The notes beneath the pieces were generated by a model, which was not told where the DNA came from, did not search any database, and worked only from the letters and a program-made list of their open reading frames with translations. From the NCBI GenBank assembly GCA_008638375.1, contig CM018050.1, positions 27,161,097 through 27,225,096 on the forward strand: a DNA stretch of 64,000 bases, written 5' to 3'. The position numbers and the translations under genes are program-made. This document shows, in pieces, positions 22,368 through 35,100 of the stretch; the stretch's first letter is position 1, and every line of letters starts with the position of its first letter. The DNA is from Nyssa sinensis. Taxonomy: Eukaryota > Streptophyta > Magnoliopsida > Cornales > Nyssaceae.

Positions 22368-24660
22368 TGGGTTAGTTTTAGAGAAAAATTAGAAGAATCA
22401 AGAAGAAAAGATAGGATTAGAGAGGTGATTTTGAGATTCAGAAGAAGAGAGAAGGAAGAAACAAAAGGAAAAGAGGAGAAAAATAGCACGAAAGAAGGAT
22501 AGAAAACTGTGTAAATTTTAAGTTTCAATTTCTGGGTTTAGAAGTGAATCTAGGCTTCAAAATCAAGAAAAAATGAAGAGAAAAAAAAATACATAATAGA
22601 TGCAGTTTGGTCACCGACATCGAAAGTGGTGACCGGATCTGCATAGTTTCTTTGTCGAAAAGTCGAGGGGAAGGGGCTGGGTTAGCTGTGGGCTGGGTCG
22701 ATCTCTTGTTGGGTCAGGTCGGGCCAGCCCAGCCCAAGGCGCAGTAACGAGCTGGAGCAGTACCATGTGGACTGCTTGGGTTTTAAAACTGATTTGTTTT
22801 TGTTTTTTTAAAAAATAGGTTGGAGAAGCGGTGCGCTGCTAGGGGATCGAACTGGAGTTGTGGCAATAGGGGGGCATGCCCACCACTGTGCCAAGCTAAC
22901 ACATTTGAAGAAAAAGGGGCATTATATATATATATATTATAATTAAAAATTAAATTAAATAATTAAGTTAATATTTAAATAGTTTCTGATATCCAAAATA
23001 AATAAGTAAATAGTGTAAATTTATTATCTTGGGCTTTCTGGACCCAATGGTGAAGTCCGTTTTGTGAGACGAGACTCCAAAAAATAAAGACACGTAAAAG
23101 TGTAAAATGACCATTCTGCCTCTAGTACCCACAAAGCCAAATGGAAGTCCGAGAGGGTCTAAGTTGACTTTCTATGACATTCTGGACTCAATGGTGAGAT
23201 CCATATTATGAAATAAAGTACGTAAAAATATGTGAAGTTATGGAAACAACCTTAAGAATTAATAAAGCTCCCAAAAGAGTACACTTAAAAAGTATAAAGC
23301 CTAAGATAGAAATTAGGATTTAACACTGATCTAAGAATAAGTTAAGAGCATTAATAGGTGATATTTGAAGTGAATGTGAAGTTAATAGACTCTTTATAAA
23401 TTGTTCTTAGGAACTACAGAGAAAGAGGGAAAGCGCACTAGTAGCACTGACTCTAAGGACATAGGTGAGTAATTCGTGGAGATTTAACTCCATGAATTTG
23501 AAGAATTTTTAAGTTCAAAATATCTGAAGCATTGGAATTCAAATTTAGTATTTACATGGTTCTTGTTTTAAAATATTTCTATTATTATAAAACCCTATTC
23601 TAACATGCTCAGTGAATGGTTTCTACTACAGTTTCTCTTTGAAATATGTTTCAGCATGTCTAAGTTTAAAATGCCAAATCTTATTAAAAATTCTAAATTT
23701 GTATATTCCAAGTATTTGAAGACTCTATCATGAAGCCATGAGCATCATGTTTTGAATGCTCATAAAAGTATCCATTTGAAAAAGTCATGTTTTCATTGTT
23801 TTGAAAATATATATTTGAAGAAGTCATATTTTAAATGCTCATGAAAATCATCTATTTGAAGAAGTCATGTGTTAAATACTTTTGAATGCAATTACAAGGA
23901 GGCCATGTTTTAATGCTTTTAAATAACATCTACTTGTAAATGTTTTATACCTCCTATTATCACTAGTAATGCAAGATAAAGCGTGCATAAGCACTAAGAT
24001 TGATTTTGGGTTCTTTAGGAACTCAATTGACATGTAAAATGCCAGGTAGCAGGATCTAATCCCCCAAGCATGGGAATTTTTCCACAGGAAGTAAAACTGG
24101 AGTCCGGTTCGAAACAGATTCTACTAATGAAAGTGATAAGATGTTATGTTCAAAAATGGTAGCAGGTTTTATCCCCATTTTGTTTGACATAACTACATTT
24201 TTGAAGTTTCTTTTATATATATTTGAAGAAGCATATGTTTAGTTTGAATACTTTAAATGTTTCGAAGATATCTGTTTTAAAGAATGAATATATTCTGTAT
24301 TTGAAGCATACGAACAATTGGTAGTGAATATTTTATAAAATCTCTTATACTAACCATTGCCAATTGAAAATCCCATAACAAATGCTAGAATTACTCACAA
24401 GCTTAATTTAGCTTACCCAGATTTATCTGACTCACATTACAGGTAACCTGAAAGCAATCCTTACTTTTGATGATGAAGATGGTTAGAGCTTTGCGCATTT
24501 TGAGGAAGGGCGTAGGAAGCTCCTTACAAGATTAGCAGTTTTTGGGAAGCACTAAGGACTTGTTCTTAGTCAGTTTTTGTTATAAAAGATATTTAAATGT
24601 CAGTTTTTATTATGCTCTGAATGTATAATCATGTGTACCGCTTTGAAGAGTGGCAGTACC
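21668..24660 (+). repeat. chromovirus (Tekay/Del-type) LTR remnant
   Basis: It begins TGTAATACCCCGACC, the usual start of these LTRs, and contains GGACTCAATGGTGAG, GTGAGTAATTCGTGG and ATTACTCACAAGCT-type landmarks in the same order as the LTR at 58419-59912. No gag or pol follows, so it may be a solo LTR. The right edge is vague: a degenerate GTGATG near 24670 may be its end, and no target duplication was found. It includes several AT microsatellites (21850-22366). Confidence 0.6.
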
Positions 24661-24835
24661 GAACGGATGTGATGAAAAATTAAAAGAAGAAAAGAAAAGA
24701 AAAAGTTTTTCACGCTTCCGCAAACACCGACCGCACCGCCGTTCAATACCGTCGCTTATGTGAGCCTTGCCTGACGGCCCTGGGCCCAAGGGTGGTGGTC
24801 GCGATTCAGGATCCGCATAGGGTGGGTTTCGGGTT

Positions 24836-25090
24836 GTGATGACAAACAAGTTCGAAAGACTGACACACTTGTACCATGGGCAACTGGGTAGGGAAATACA
24901 AGTTTCACAAAAAAAGAGCTCCGCGACTGAAAGAGGATACTCACAAGGAAGATTCCTTGAGAAAAAAACAAGTCTTGATTTACTAGCAAGTTCCATGAAC
25001 CAAAATGACATTTCCCGGCAGGACAAAAAAGTTGCCTTACAACAGAAGCTATGGAGCAGGGAAGTTCCTCAAAGAAGCTTCACCAATTGA
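24836..25090 (+). CDS. unrecognised 84-codon open frame
   Basis: The frame starts MMTNKFERLTHLYHGQLG and is Lys/Gln/Ser-rich with a hydrophilic, charged composition. It follows a GC-richer stretch (24710-24840) unlike its neighbours, and lies between an LTR remnant and a tandem-repeat LTR. I recognise no domain, splice structure or homolog. It could be a captured gene piece, part of a gypsy element, or chance. Confidence 0.2.
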   Translation: MMTNKFERLTHLYHGQLGREIQVSQKKSSATERGYSQGRFLEKKTSLDLLASSMNQNDISRQDKKVALQQKLWSREVPQRSFTN

Positions 25091-25140
25091 GAGCTCCACA
25101 TAGAGTTCCATGCATAACCCTCCCACTAAAGATGCCCATA

Positions 25141-26402
25141 AGGATTAGGGACAAGTTTTGGGAGACTCTTCAAGTCTGGCACTCACCCATGGTATAATCA
25201 CTGTACCATGAGTCTCATTCAAAAAATTTGGGATTTTGTGGCATGATGGCTTAGATATTAGTATTTTCCAAAGTACCTTGCATTAAATGAGGAAGTGAAA
25301 AAACCCACTATGCATTTAATGAGACAATACTTTGGTCTAACTTAGGGACATGGGATTATGACTTTTATTAGTAGTAGCCGAAAGTAATAACGTACAATGA
25401 GCCAATATTAGTCTTATCAACTAAAAAAGGAGAGACCAAAAGGCTTAGGGACAAGTATTGGGTGACTATTCAAGTCTGGCACTCACCCATGGTATAATCA
25501 CTGTAACATGAGTCAAATTCAAGAAACTTGGGATATTGTGGCATGGATGGCTTAGATATCAGTATTCTCCAAATTAGTACCTTGCATTAAATGAGGAAGT
25601 GACAAAACCCACTCTGCATTTAATGAGACCATAATTTGGTCTAACTTAGGGACATGTGATTATGACTTTCATTAGTAGTAGCCAAAAGTAATAACGTACA
25701 ATGAGCCCATATCAGTCTTATCAGCTAGATATCAGTATTCTCCAAATTAGTACCTTGCATTAAATGAAGAAGTGACAAAACCCACTCTGCATTTAATGAG
25801 ACAATAATTTGGTCTAACTTAGGGACATGTGATTATGACTTTCATTAGTAGTAGCCGAAAGTGAATAACGTACAATGAGCCCATATCAGTCTTATCAGCT
25901 GAAAAAAGAGACACCATATGGCAGAACAAGAAGCCTTTCCTGCCTAAACCCAAGACTCTTGGCATGTGCTTCCCTAGGCTATAAATAAGACAAGGATTCT
26001 TAAGAAATAACAACACGGAGCACAATAAAGAGATAAACATTAAATAAACTTAAGCTCCATTCAAAAAGTTGACATTAATATCCTAGAAGGAACATTATGA
26101 ATTCCTGCTCTTACTCATTTGCAATTAATGACTAAGAGTTAAGGCTCATTCAATTTGTCCATCTTCTTCATAGAATTTCATCTCCCTAAACAACTCATAT
26201 CTTCTCCCTAGAACTACTTCATCATGTGGTATCATGAATTATGTACTTATTACTTTCTAACACACCTATGTAACCTCCCAATTGGAACACAAAATGTTCC
26301 CTAGTATAATATATCACTCATCACCACCCAGTTGGAACACAAAATGTTTCTTAGTATAATATATCACTCATCACCCCCGATAAACCATATTTACCACTTG
26401 CA
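25141..26402 (+). repeat. probable gypsy LTR with tandem repeats and a TATA box
   Basis: Units of about 300, 285 and 175 bases follow one another at 25141, 25446 and 25731, sharing GCACTCACCCATGGTATAAT (first two), CCTTGCATTAAATGA and AATAACGTACAATGAGCC. TATAAATA at 25980-25987 is the likely promoter. A 50-base unit (CCCAATTGGAACACAAAATG...) is doubled at 26277-26326 and 26327-26376. The right end is followed by TTTTGGAAACTCCACTAGGG, a degenerate PBS-like phrase of plant gypsy elements. No second LTR is seen. Confidence 0.45.
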
Positions 26403-26423
26403 TTTTGGAAACTCCACTAGGGA

Positions 26424-27480
26424 GTAATATACATCAAATGACACCACCTGCTATTTTATGAGGCGGTCTCAACATTGGAAATCCTAACCGAGAAGATGGA
26501 GTCCCTCCCCTTGTAGATCCTGCAAGGGAGACTACTACACAAACACAAGAGGGAACTTTCCCTCTCTAGTCTTAGGCAACCTCTACTTCACATTCCCCTA
26601 GGGTTGTAAACCTGCCAACAATAAGCATCGCTACTCATGGGATCATCCTACAACAAGGGGCTCCACCACCATATTACTAAGGTAGATTTCCACCGAATGA
26701 TCCTCTATCGCTCGTTCTACAAGGCATACAACATAGATAACAAGTTATGCTTGATGCTCTCTTGAGTGACCAAAGAGGAAGGCATGTTACATAAAACAAC
26801 TCAATGGGACGCCCCAATGTCCCATGACAGACCCAAGAGGGTACAAAACCCTATAGCAGAGGTGCAGTAAGAAGGCGATCAAGTGGCTAAAAAGACCCCC
26901 TATCACTCTTGCACAACTAGAGTCAGCACCTGCACAGCCCCTTCCCATAGGTTGTTCAACAACCAAATATGGTTCTTGTCTAGCAAGAGGTAACCTAGGA
27001 AGCTCTTATGGTCAAACCTCTTACCATTCAAGATATTCAAAAATAAATGTAATCTTTCCTCTAGAAAGAATGACAAGAATTTTATTCCATAGATTTTGCA
27101 CCTCCCTACCTTATGGAAGTTGCACTGTTACCATTACCTAGAGGGGTACAAATCACCGAGACTCCAGAGATACAATGGAAAGAAAATTAACTCTTATGAG
27201 CACATCCACTGCTTCATTAAAGAACTTAATCAACATAGGAATGATCACAACCTAAGGCTAAAAGAGTTTTCTAAGTTTTTTATAGATTAGGCATACACAT
27301 GGTATTTGGCAAACTTAAAGGGTCCATCCAAGGCTAGGATGGCATGGTTACAATATTTCATTCAATATCCTTCCATGTGGAAGAATGAATCAACAAACTC
27401 GCATTAGCCAAAGTTTCTCAAAAGGATAGGAGTCCCTCCAAGATTGTTAGAAAATATGAGTTAGTCATTATTGTAAAACT
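26424..27480 (+). pseudogene. degenerate Ty3/gypsy gag
   Basis: The clearest block is at 27115-27400: YLEGYKSPRLQRYNGKK, INSYEHIHCFIKELNQH, NLRLKEFSKFF, a stop, then AYTWYLANLKGPSKARMAWL. This is the pattern of plant gypsy gag (profile GYKxPKFxxFxG...HxxxFxxEC...AFxWYxxL). The upstream part is broken by stops in all frames. It follows the LTR-like sequence at 25141-26402 in the right order. No protease or RT follows. Confidence 0.5.
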
Positions 27481-28069
27481 TCCCTCTTATTATATGTTGT
27501 TGAAAATTCATTCCAAAAGTCTATATTGAGTATGTAATTGTTTGGATAGACTAAGTCTTGTTGCACCTCTTTGTTAGCCAAATCACATCGATGAAGACTT
27601 GTCAATGTCCGCACTTAAATTATAGCTTGTATATCTGAAGAAATACTTCGACGATCAATCTATTGCTTCAACTTACACTCTTGAAAGGTAAACCACATTT
27701 AGGAACTTTAGCATTTCATGATAGAATTACATTAATGTGTCTAATAATTTATTTAAAGTTTAGATTTACTTTCAGCTATGCTTATTTTTAACCTTAAGTG
27801 AGTTAGTTTTGACTATAGGCTAATGCACTTTTGGTAAAAATATTTTTTGGAAACATCTAAACTTATTTTATTACCTAAATTGGATTTTACTTGAAAATCA
27901 TGCATCATATTTATCAAAATACAAAAAAGATTTTTGACAGCTTTCTCGTCTGAATAGATAAGCTAGTCCTGTTCGAACGAAATCTTGTCAGAACATAGAA
28001 GGGTCTTTTGTCTGAATGTGTGGATTGGTTATTCTATATTCCAAAATTTAGTAGGACTTGTTGCCCATA
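27481..28069. other. spacer, no gene seen
   Basis: No coding sequence, RNA gene or clear transposon end is visible between the gypsy gag remnant and the antisense LTR-like stretch. Confidence 0.3.
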
Positions 28070-29515
28070 TATTTACCCCTAGAGGCGAGATGAATAGGGT
28101 ATATTGCAAATATTAGTTTCTTTTAGGAACTTTAAAAATGAATGATGTAAATGCACAAATAAATAAACAATAAAGAAAGGGAGAGTAAACACATCCATTT
28201 TACGAGGTTCAAAAAAATTCTTACGTCCTCGACTCAAGCATCCCCACTTAAATTTTTCTACTGTTGTGACCTTCTTGCAGGTGGAGACCAAACCTTTATA
28301 ATGCAAAGACCGCAACCCTCTTATCCAAGCAAAATATACCCTTTTGCCTCACTGTGTAGAACCTACTCATAACTCTTATCGCAATGAGATGATACAAAAA
28401 TGTTTAGCAAATAGCACTCTCTTCGAGAGTAGTTTCGGCATAATAAGATGCTCACTCTCTATAGATAGATCAGTTGTAAGCTCAGGGTATTTAAAGATGA
28501 GTAGAAATTTTAGATCTAGATTTTCAATGTTTGAATTTAAAGTCAAGAGTGAAAATGTAGAAATGTAAGCATGTAAGAGATAGCATAGAATGCCCTAGAG
28601 AATCTCTATTTATAGCCCTTAAAAGAATATGTCCGTTGCTTTTCAAAAAGAGTCGTTTTTTCCCCTTTTTGTCTGTTCAAAATTTGAATTTGCGATTGTT
28701 AGAGTGACAGATTCAGTTGTCGGAATCATCAACCAGTTGACGAGGTAGAGGACTGGTAGACTGAATTAGGTCAACTGAATTATCTAGAGGGTCTGAGGTC
28801 CAATTGTTCAAGAACAATGATGGGTCTTTTGGATCAGTTGACTAGTTCTGATGTACACTGTTTTCAGCCTTGAAAAATAGTCAACTGATTCTCCTTAAAG
28901 GTTGACTTAATTGGACTGTGAGTCTAAGGCCATTTTGAGAAAAAGGTCACTCAGTCAACTGGTTCTTAGAACTAGTCGATTGGTTTGATCAATGTAAAAA
29001 TAAGCTTTAGGCATTAGTCGACTGGTTCCATGAACTTGGTCTACTAGTTTGGACAATGAGTGTCTTATAACTTATTTTTCTCAGTGTACTTTTATCAAAA
29101 CTTTTTAATTTTTCAAAACTTAAGGTATGTCATTTGTTTTGTTTTGAAAAATCATTTGAGGTTAGTTCTTAGATGATCATTTATAAATAGTAAGAGCTTA
29201 CGAACGATGATGAATCTAATCCTAAATCACTCAAAACCCAAAATAAGGAAAAATAAAAGTCTTCACTTGACTTGTTTGGAATCTTTGGGCTTGAGTGTGT
29301 CCAATTGCTTGATTCAACATGAAAGCATTCCACATTATTTGATTCTTGCCTTGAAGCATGTTCTTGAGTTGAACTCTTTATCTTGATGGACTTTGTTATT
29401 TCTTGATCACCATTATTCTTTGACTTAAATGACTTATTTGCATTGTCACTTGGATAAAACATTAGTCCATTAGGATAATATTTTTTTATCATCAAAGTTA
29501 CTAAGATGCTCTTGG
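28070..29515 (-). repeat. antisense Sirevirus-like LTR remnant
   Basis: The left edge reads CCCCTAGAGGCGAGATGAATAG, resembling the CCTAGGGGGTGAACAAGTC phrase at the inner side of the LTR at 33823-35085. It contains repeated CAACTGGTTC and CGACTGGTTC motifs (28700-29050), a common feature of plant Sirevirus LTRs, and a TTATCATCAAAGTTACTAAG phrase near its right end. Neither terminus nor a target duplication could be fixed. Confidence 0.4.
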
Positions 29516-29569
29516 TTGAAAAGCTTTAGGCATAACATGACTTAAGCTTGCCTATATATATATATACAA

Positions 29570-30306
29570 ATGTACGAATTTAGCACAAGAGAGATAATAC
29601 ACAAGAGAGAGATATTAGACAAGAGAAGAGAGAGTTAGGTTTTCATACCTTGTTCCTTTTTTTTATTGAGTAGTTAGTTGCTATTCATGAATCCTCGAGT
29701 CTAATTATATATTTAGATTTTGATTTCATATAGTTCCTCTTCACAAAGGAGATTGTGAGTCTTTTGCATTTAAGAAAGGAGTCTTAGGTTCACTTTTTAT
29801 CACAACACATGGAGTGTTAATCTATGGGGATTAGATTAGTGGTAGAAGTGATGCTGTAAAAAAGATCACTGGTGAAGGCGTAATTGATTGTACGAGAGAA
29901 CACAATGGAAGGACTGTGGACATTGGCTAACAAAAACACTACAAAGGGCAGTAGTAATGTTAGTTGGATCGAGGTATATTGCATATTTGTATTAGGATTG
30001 AATTTATAGTGGAATTTCTTGCAGGTGAAGTTTTTCTTCCCTTTGAGGGTTTCCCAGACTGTGCTTGGTATTATTATTGATTAATATCTGTTGGTAAGCA
30101 CTTGGACTTATATTTTTTGGACTCTAGTAATAAAGGTTTATATCACATTAAAGATAATCGATTTACCGTTCAGTTCGACTGATTCTTGCCTAATTAGTTA
30201 GGCTAATTAGAAAAATTAAATTTAGGGCTATTTGTGCAACTCTATGGGACAATTAATTAATTACATAATTAATTTAGTTAATTAGTTGCAACCTATAACC
30301 TCCTCA
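29570..30306 (+). repeat. 5' LTR of the gag-only copia element
   Basis: Ends CCTCCTCA next to the PBS. The start is approximate, set where similarity to the 3' LTR begins near AAATTTAG. Confidence 0.65.
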
Positions 30307-30308
30307 AT

Positions 30309-30320
30309 TGGTATCAGAGC
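30309..30320 (+). other. primer-binding site of the gag-only copia element
   Basis: TGGTATCAGAGC is an exact match to the common tRNA-Met primer site, directly after the LTR. Confidence 0.85.
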
Positions 30321-30394
30321 AGAGTTTAACTAGATATTTAAACTTCATGTCTTATATTATGGCCTTGAAAAAAATTGATAAATTCAGTTCCAAT

Positions 30395-32090
30395 TTTTAA
30401 TGGCTCTAACTATGGCTATTGGAAGACTAGAATGTAGATTTTCTTACAATCTCTAGATGAGAAAGTCTAGAGTGTAATAAAGGATAGTTGGCTACATCCT
30501 TCTACTCTGACTGAAGGTGGTAGGACTCTCACACCTAGGGCTAATTGGTCTAGTGCTGAAACAATAACCACTAATTATAACTCTAGAGTTTTAAATGCTA
30601 TATTTTTTGGAGTTACCCCAAGTCAGTTTCAATGGATTTCAACTTGTACCATAGCCAAAGAGGCTTGGAATGTGCTTTAAAGTGACCTATGAAGGGACAT
30701 CAATGGTCAAAAGTACTAAGCTTCAGTTTCTCATGATGCAATTCAAAACCAGTAAGATAGAGGAACATGAAACTTTTATAGAATTTTATACTAGGTTAAA
30801 TGAGACTAGGGACTCAATGCCACAACCTAGTTAAGGTATTGAAAGAATACATGGTCCCAAATAGAATCTTTAGATCTTTACTTGATATTTTTCAACCTAA
30901 GATTACCGCTATGGAGGAAAGTAAAGTCCTAAAAACTTTAAGAGTGGATGAATTAGTAGGTGCTCTACAAACCTATGAATTGACTTTAAAACCCCAAAGT
31001 AGTCAAAATGGTTAGCTTTAAGAGTTTTTGATAATGAAAGTTATTTAGGAGAAGATAATGTAGCTTACATAACTAAACAATTCAAAGAGTTTCTTAAGGA
31101 ATAGAATAAGAGAGCCACTCCTAATGACAATAATAAGAAATATAACTCAGACAACCCTAATAGGGAAGAGTCTAGGAAAAATAAAACAACCAATAATAAA
31201 GATAAGAACTTTGGTAGATGTTTCGGTTGTAATAAATTTGGTCACAACAGGTTAATTGTCATTTAGAGAAACAAAAGATGAAAGAAAAGGATAAAAATGT
31301 GACCTCGTCACACAATTCTCAAAGTGATCAGTCTGATTGTGAGTCTGACAATGAATCTGAATCAAAAGAGGTTACAAATTTTGTGCCCTTTACATCCTCT
31401 TTGGTCGAATATCTAATTCAAACTCTATTAAAGAAGGAATTTTATGTCTTGGATGATAAATCACTTCATGCTTATGTCAGAGAAACTTTTACATAAGTGA
31501 CTGGTTACCTAGCCCTTAAACAAAAGGAATTTTTTTTTTTTTTTTATAGAAATAAAAAGTTTAAAACTTAAATTACAATACAGGTAATTTTAAGTTAAAG
31601 ACTCTTAGTTCTAAAAATTTATCTTTCACAAATAAAGTTAAATTTGTTGAAGTTGAATATTACAATGTTCTAGAAGAAAATAAGTCTTTGAAATTAAATA
31701 TCTTCAGACCTAGAGAAAGAACTTTCATCTACAAGTGTGGCTCTCCAAAGAGAAATAAAATTGAAAGAGAGCTCAATGCACCTAAAGAACAGTTTTTAAA
31801 TAAGGAAACTTGTAGGAGATAGAATTGATTTTGGCTATAATGAGAAATAACATGATGAAATCAACAACCCAAAATCTAATGGTAGGCCTAGGACAAAGGC
31901 AATTCCAAAAGAGAACATAGGACAACCTAAGATAGTTCCTCAAAGGTCTCACTCCTCGAGAAAACTGTTTGTTCCTACCAATTTTAGGAGTGGAAAAATA
32001 GGGCATGTGGTGCAAAAGTGTTTAAAACCTAGAAAAATAAAACACTCTAAATATGCTACTAATGGAATACGATTTTTAGAAGCTTTCCCA
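30395..32090 (+). pseudogene. copia (Sirevirus-like) gag
   Basis: Blocks in order: FNGSNYGYWKTRM near 30400, LQSLDEKVWSVIKDSWLHP, VLNAIFFGVTPSQFQWIS, AKEAWNVL, then IFRSLLDIFQPKITAMEESK and TLRVDELVGALQTYEL at 30860-30980. A zinc-knuckle remnant CFGCNKFGHN is at 31218, an acidic stretch SDCESDNESESKE at 31330-31370, a Lys/Asn-rich probable coiled coil near 31550-31800 and a second knuckle remnant near 31985. Stops and shifts are frequent. It is the best preserved of three related copies, the others being at 5620-6847 and 59913-63345. Confidence 0.8.
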
Positions 32091-32199
32091 TCCGAAGCAA
32101 GGAAGCAGCTTCCATCCAAACGCGTGAAGAATTTCAACGACTTTTGATTAGCTATTCTTTATTCCTAATTCTATAAGGATTTAGTTGCGTATAACTACA

Positions 32200-32950
32200 T
32201 ATGTGCAAATTTAGAAAAATGCGTAATAGAGAATAAGAGAAACAGAATTAGATTTTCACACCTTGTGTCTTTTTGTTGAAGTACTTAGTTGCTATTCATG
32301 AATCCTTATGTCTAATTATCTATTCAGATTAGGATTTCATATAGTCCCCTTTTTATAGAGGTTATTGTGAATCTTTTCCATCTAAGAATCGAGTCTTAGG
32401 TTCACTTTTTATCACAACACATGGAGTGTTAATCTACAAAATTCATATTGGTGGTAGAAGCGGTGCTGTAGAGAAGATCACTAGTGAAGGTGTAATTGGC
32501 TGTATGTAAGATCACAATGGAAGGAATATGGACATCGACTATCAAGGAGACTACAATGGGTAGTATTGAGGTTAGTTGAATCGAGGTCAGGGTGTATCTT
32601 TATACTAGGTTGGATTCATAGTAGATTTTCTTGTAAGTGTGGGTTTTCTTTCCCATAAGGGTTTCCCACGTATGACTCCATGTTATGGCTCACTCTCTGT
32701 CTCTATCTCTTTCTTTACTGTACTTGGTATTATTATTGATTAATATTTGTTGTTAAACACTTGGCGATATATAGCTTAGGAATTTGGTATTAAAGTTTAT
32801 ATCGAATAGAACAATCAACTTACCATTTAATTCAATGATTTTTGCCTAATTAATTAGGTTGATTAGGGAGTTAAATTTAGGGCTATTTGTGTAACTCGAT
32901 GGGACAATTAAATAATTACATAATTAGTTGTGACCCAGAACTACCCCTAA
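32200..32950 (+). repeat. 3' LTR of the gag-only copia element
   Basis: Similar to 29570-30306 over most of its length, with a short extra CTCTCTGTCTCTATCTCT stretch near 32690. The end near 32950 is approximate. Confidence 0.65.
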
Positions 32951-33822
32951 AAGCAAACAGAGAAGAGGCATGTCAAAATAGTACAAAGAAATGATAAAAA
33001 TGATGAGAGAAAAAAGAGAAGCAGAGGATAGAGAAAATAAATAGTGACCTTCAAACTATGGGAAAATCAGGTATGAAACTCAAATTTTTGCATCTAAAAC
33101 TTTATTTCAAGTAATGTTATGCCTTCTTAACATAGAAAATGGGAGACACAAAGAAGAAAACCCAGAGAACCATGAAATCCTCCATTAAAGGACCTTGGTC
33201 AAGCTAGGTCTAAATCAATTTAAACCAAACGTTGTTTTATGAATAAGGATCAAACGAGTAAAGGAAAAGATGACCAATGCAAGCAAAAATCAGGAAGAAT
33301 GGCTCAAAATGAGCATATATGAGATGGTTACAGGCGTGGATAAAAAAATCAAACTCACTAAAGAAAACACCAAATTGGATTTTATGAATAGGATCAAAAG
33401 AAGGATGAAAATAAAGAATAATAGAACAAAAATGAGGAGTTTTGGTTGAGAAATGAGACTTTACAAGAGAGTTGCAGTTCTGGTACTAGTTTCGATTTCT
33501 AAAAGAATAAAAGAATTTCAATGCTATTTGGTAGCTTAAATGAAGTTTAAACATCAAATTCATGAGTTTAGAATAGATCTTGTTAAAAAAATAGATGGAA
33601 AATAACTAAGAAAATCAAGTTTTTAAACTTGGGGTGCAGACGTGAACAATGGCTATCGAATTGAAGTAGACGATGAGTCAGACTAGGTCGACTCGCCCAA
33701 CACACTAATTAAAACTGAGTTGACTTGACGGTTCATCAAGTTGAACCATAAGTTAGATGACACCAATTAGAAATAAATATATCCAGTACTACGTCATTTT
33801 GGACTTAAGATTAAATTATATA
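32951..33822. other. A-rich spacer, no gene seen
   Basis: A-rich on the plus strand, with no recognisable reading frame or transposon end. It abuts the 3' LTR of the large Sirevirus-like element. Confidence 0.35.
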
Positions 33823-35085
33823 TGATAGGCCCTATATATATCTAGATGGGAGAACCTTGACCTAGGGGGTGAACAAGTCAAATTAAAAATTAAAATTTTC
33901 TTAATGAAATATCAATTACTTAACAATGATTAAGATTCTCTCTTTAATTAAGTGAAGCTTATGTTCCAGTGCGTGTAACAAAAAATTAGTGAGAATTATC
34001 AATTAAAACAATAATAATAAAAATAAGAACGAACACACCGATTTTTGTTGAAGAGATAGAAGCTACAAATCAACTGTATCTATTTTGGAAAACCCAGGGA
34101 CGCTGACCCCAATGCTGAATCCATTAGAAAAGCTTTGGTAATTACAAATGCGACAGACACAACGACTTAGCTCCTCAAGCCTTGTTCTTGTACTGAATCT
34201 CCTCCAAATCGAATCCACAAATGCTCTTCAAGTAGATCTCTACTCCAAGAACAGAACACTTCAATCATAGTTGTGAATCTCCACGCAACCTCAAACTCTA
34301 ATGATTGCACACAACTTGAACTCCATAAGCTTGTACTTCAATAGTGAAGAAGAAGATATGCTCGGGTTCTTAAATGAATAGGCCATGGATGTGAATGAAC
34401 ATGAATATGCCCTATAAGACTTTTGGAATAAAAGTAAAATATAGCAGCCGCCAAAATTTCTTTAATTTTCATGCAAAAGACTTTAAATAGTCTTAGGGTA
34501 AAACAATAGGAATCCTTCAAAAATCTAGAAAATTGTTCACATAATTTTTCGATGGTCATTAAAACGAGAGTTTTCTAAATAACCTCGTATGAACCTACTG
34601 TTGTGGTTTTTCGAACGAGGTAGCGAATGAAGATATGTCATGAAAGCCACTGTCTTGGTTGTTCGAGTGACTTAGCCAACAAGATTGCATGACTTTCCTC
34701 ATTAGCCCTCACTATTTTGATCGTTCGAATAAGTGGGACTGTAACCTCATTTGTACGACAATCACACATGCAAAAAGGTTCTAAAAGATAGATTTTTTTG
34801 TAAAATCAATATCAACCTTTAAACATATTTAAAACACACTTAATGATTTGAAAACATTATTTAAAAAAAAAAAAATGAATGAAGTGTGTGTGTGAATCCA
34901 TGATCTATTAAATTCAAGAAATGATACCTTGTCTACCATTTTTTCCATTAGGTGAAGAATCTTCATGTCCCTTGAATTGTAGTGATGATCACAAGGCTTA
35001 AGGACTATCACTTGAATTAAATACGACTCACTAGTTTTGTCAAACACAGATTAGCCAATACTAAACTAAGATGAAATCCCTAACA
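33823..35085 (-). repeat. 3' LTR of the Sirevirus-like element
   Basis: 1263 bases. It shares long stretches with 57175-58418, for example GGAGAACCTTGACCTAG, AATCTCCTCCAA-TCGAATCC and ATGGATGTGAATGAACATGA. On the minus strand it begins TGTTAGGGAT next to the purine tract and ends CTATCA. Confidence 0.88.
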
Positions 35086-35100
35086 AACTCCCCATTTGGC
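35086..35100 (-). other. polypurine tract of the Sirevirus-like element
   Basis: Minus strand GCCAAATGGGGAGTT then TGTTAG resembles the AAAGGGGGAGATTGTTAG signature of plant copia elements. Confidence 0.75.

Larger units (their letters stand above)
29570..32950 (+). mobile_element. Sirevirus-like copia element with two LTRs and gag only
   Basis: LTRs of about 740-750 bases (29570-30306 and 32200-32950) share AGTTGCTATTCATGAATCCT, AACACATGGAGTGTTAATCT, GGTATTATTATTGATTAATA and GGGCTATTTGTG in order. The first is followed by a tRNA-Met PBS. Between them is 1.9 kb of broken gag; protease, integrase, RT and RNase H are absent. It may be a non-autonomous deletion derivative. LTR outer edges are approximate and no target duplication was identified. 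Confidence 0.7.

Noticed and set aside
22800..22910. A tRNA gene suggested by a GGATCGAACTGGAG-like phrase.
   Set aside because: No cloverleaf could be drawn; similar phrases occur at a matching place in related LTRs.
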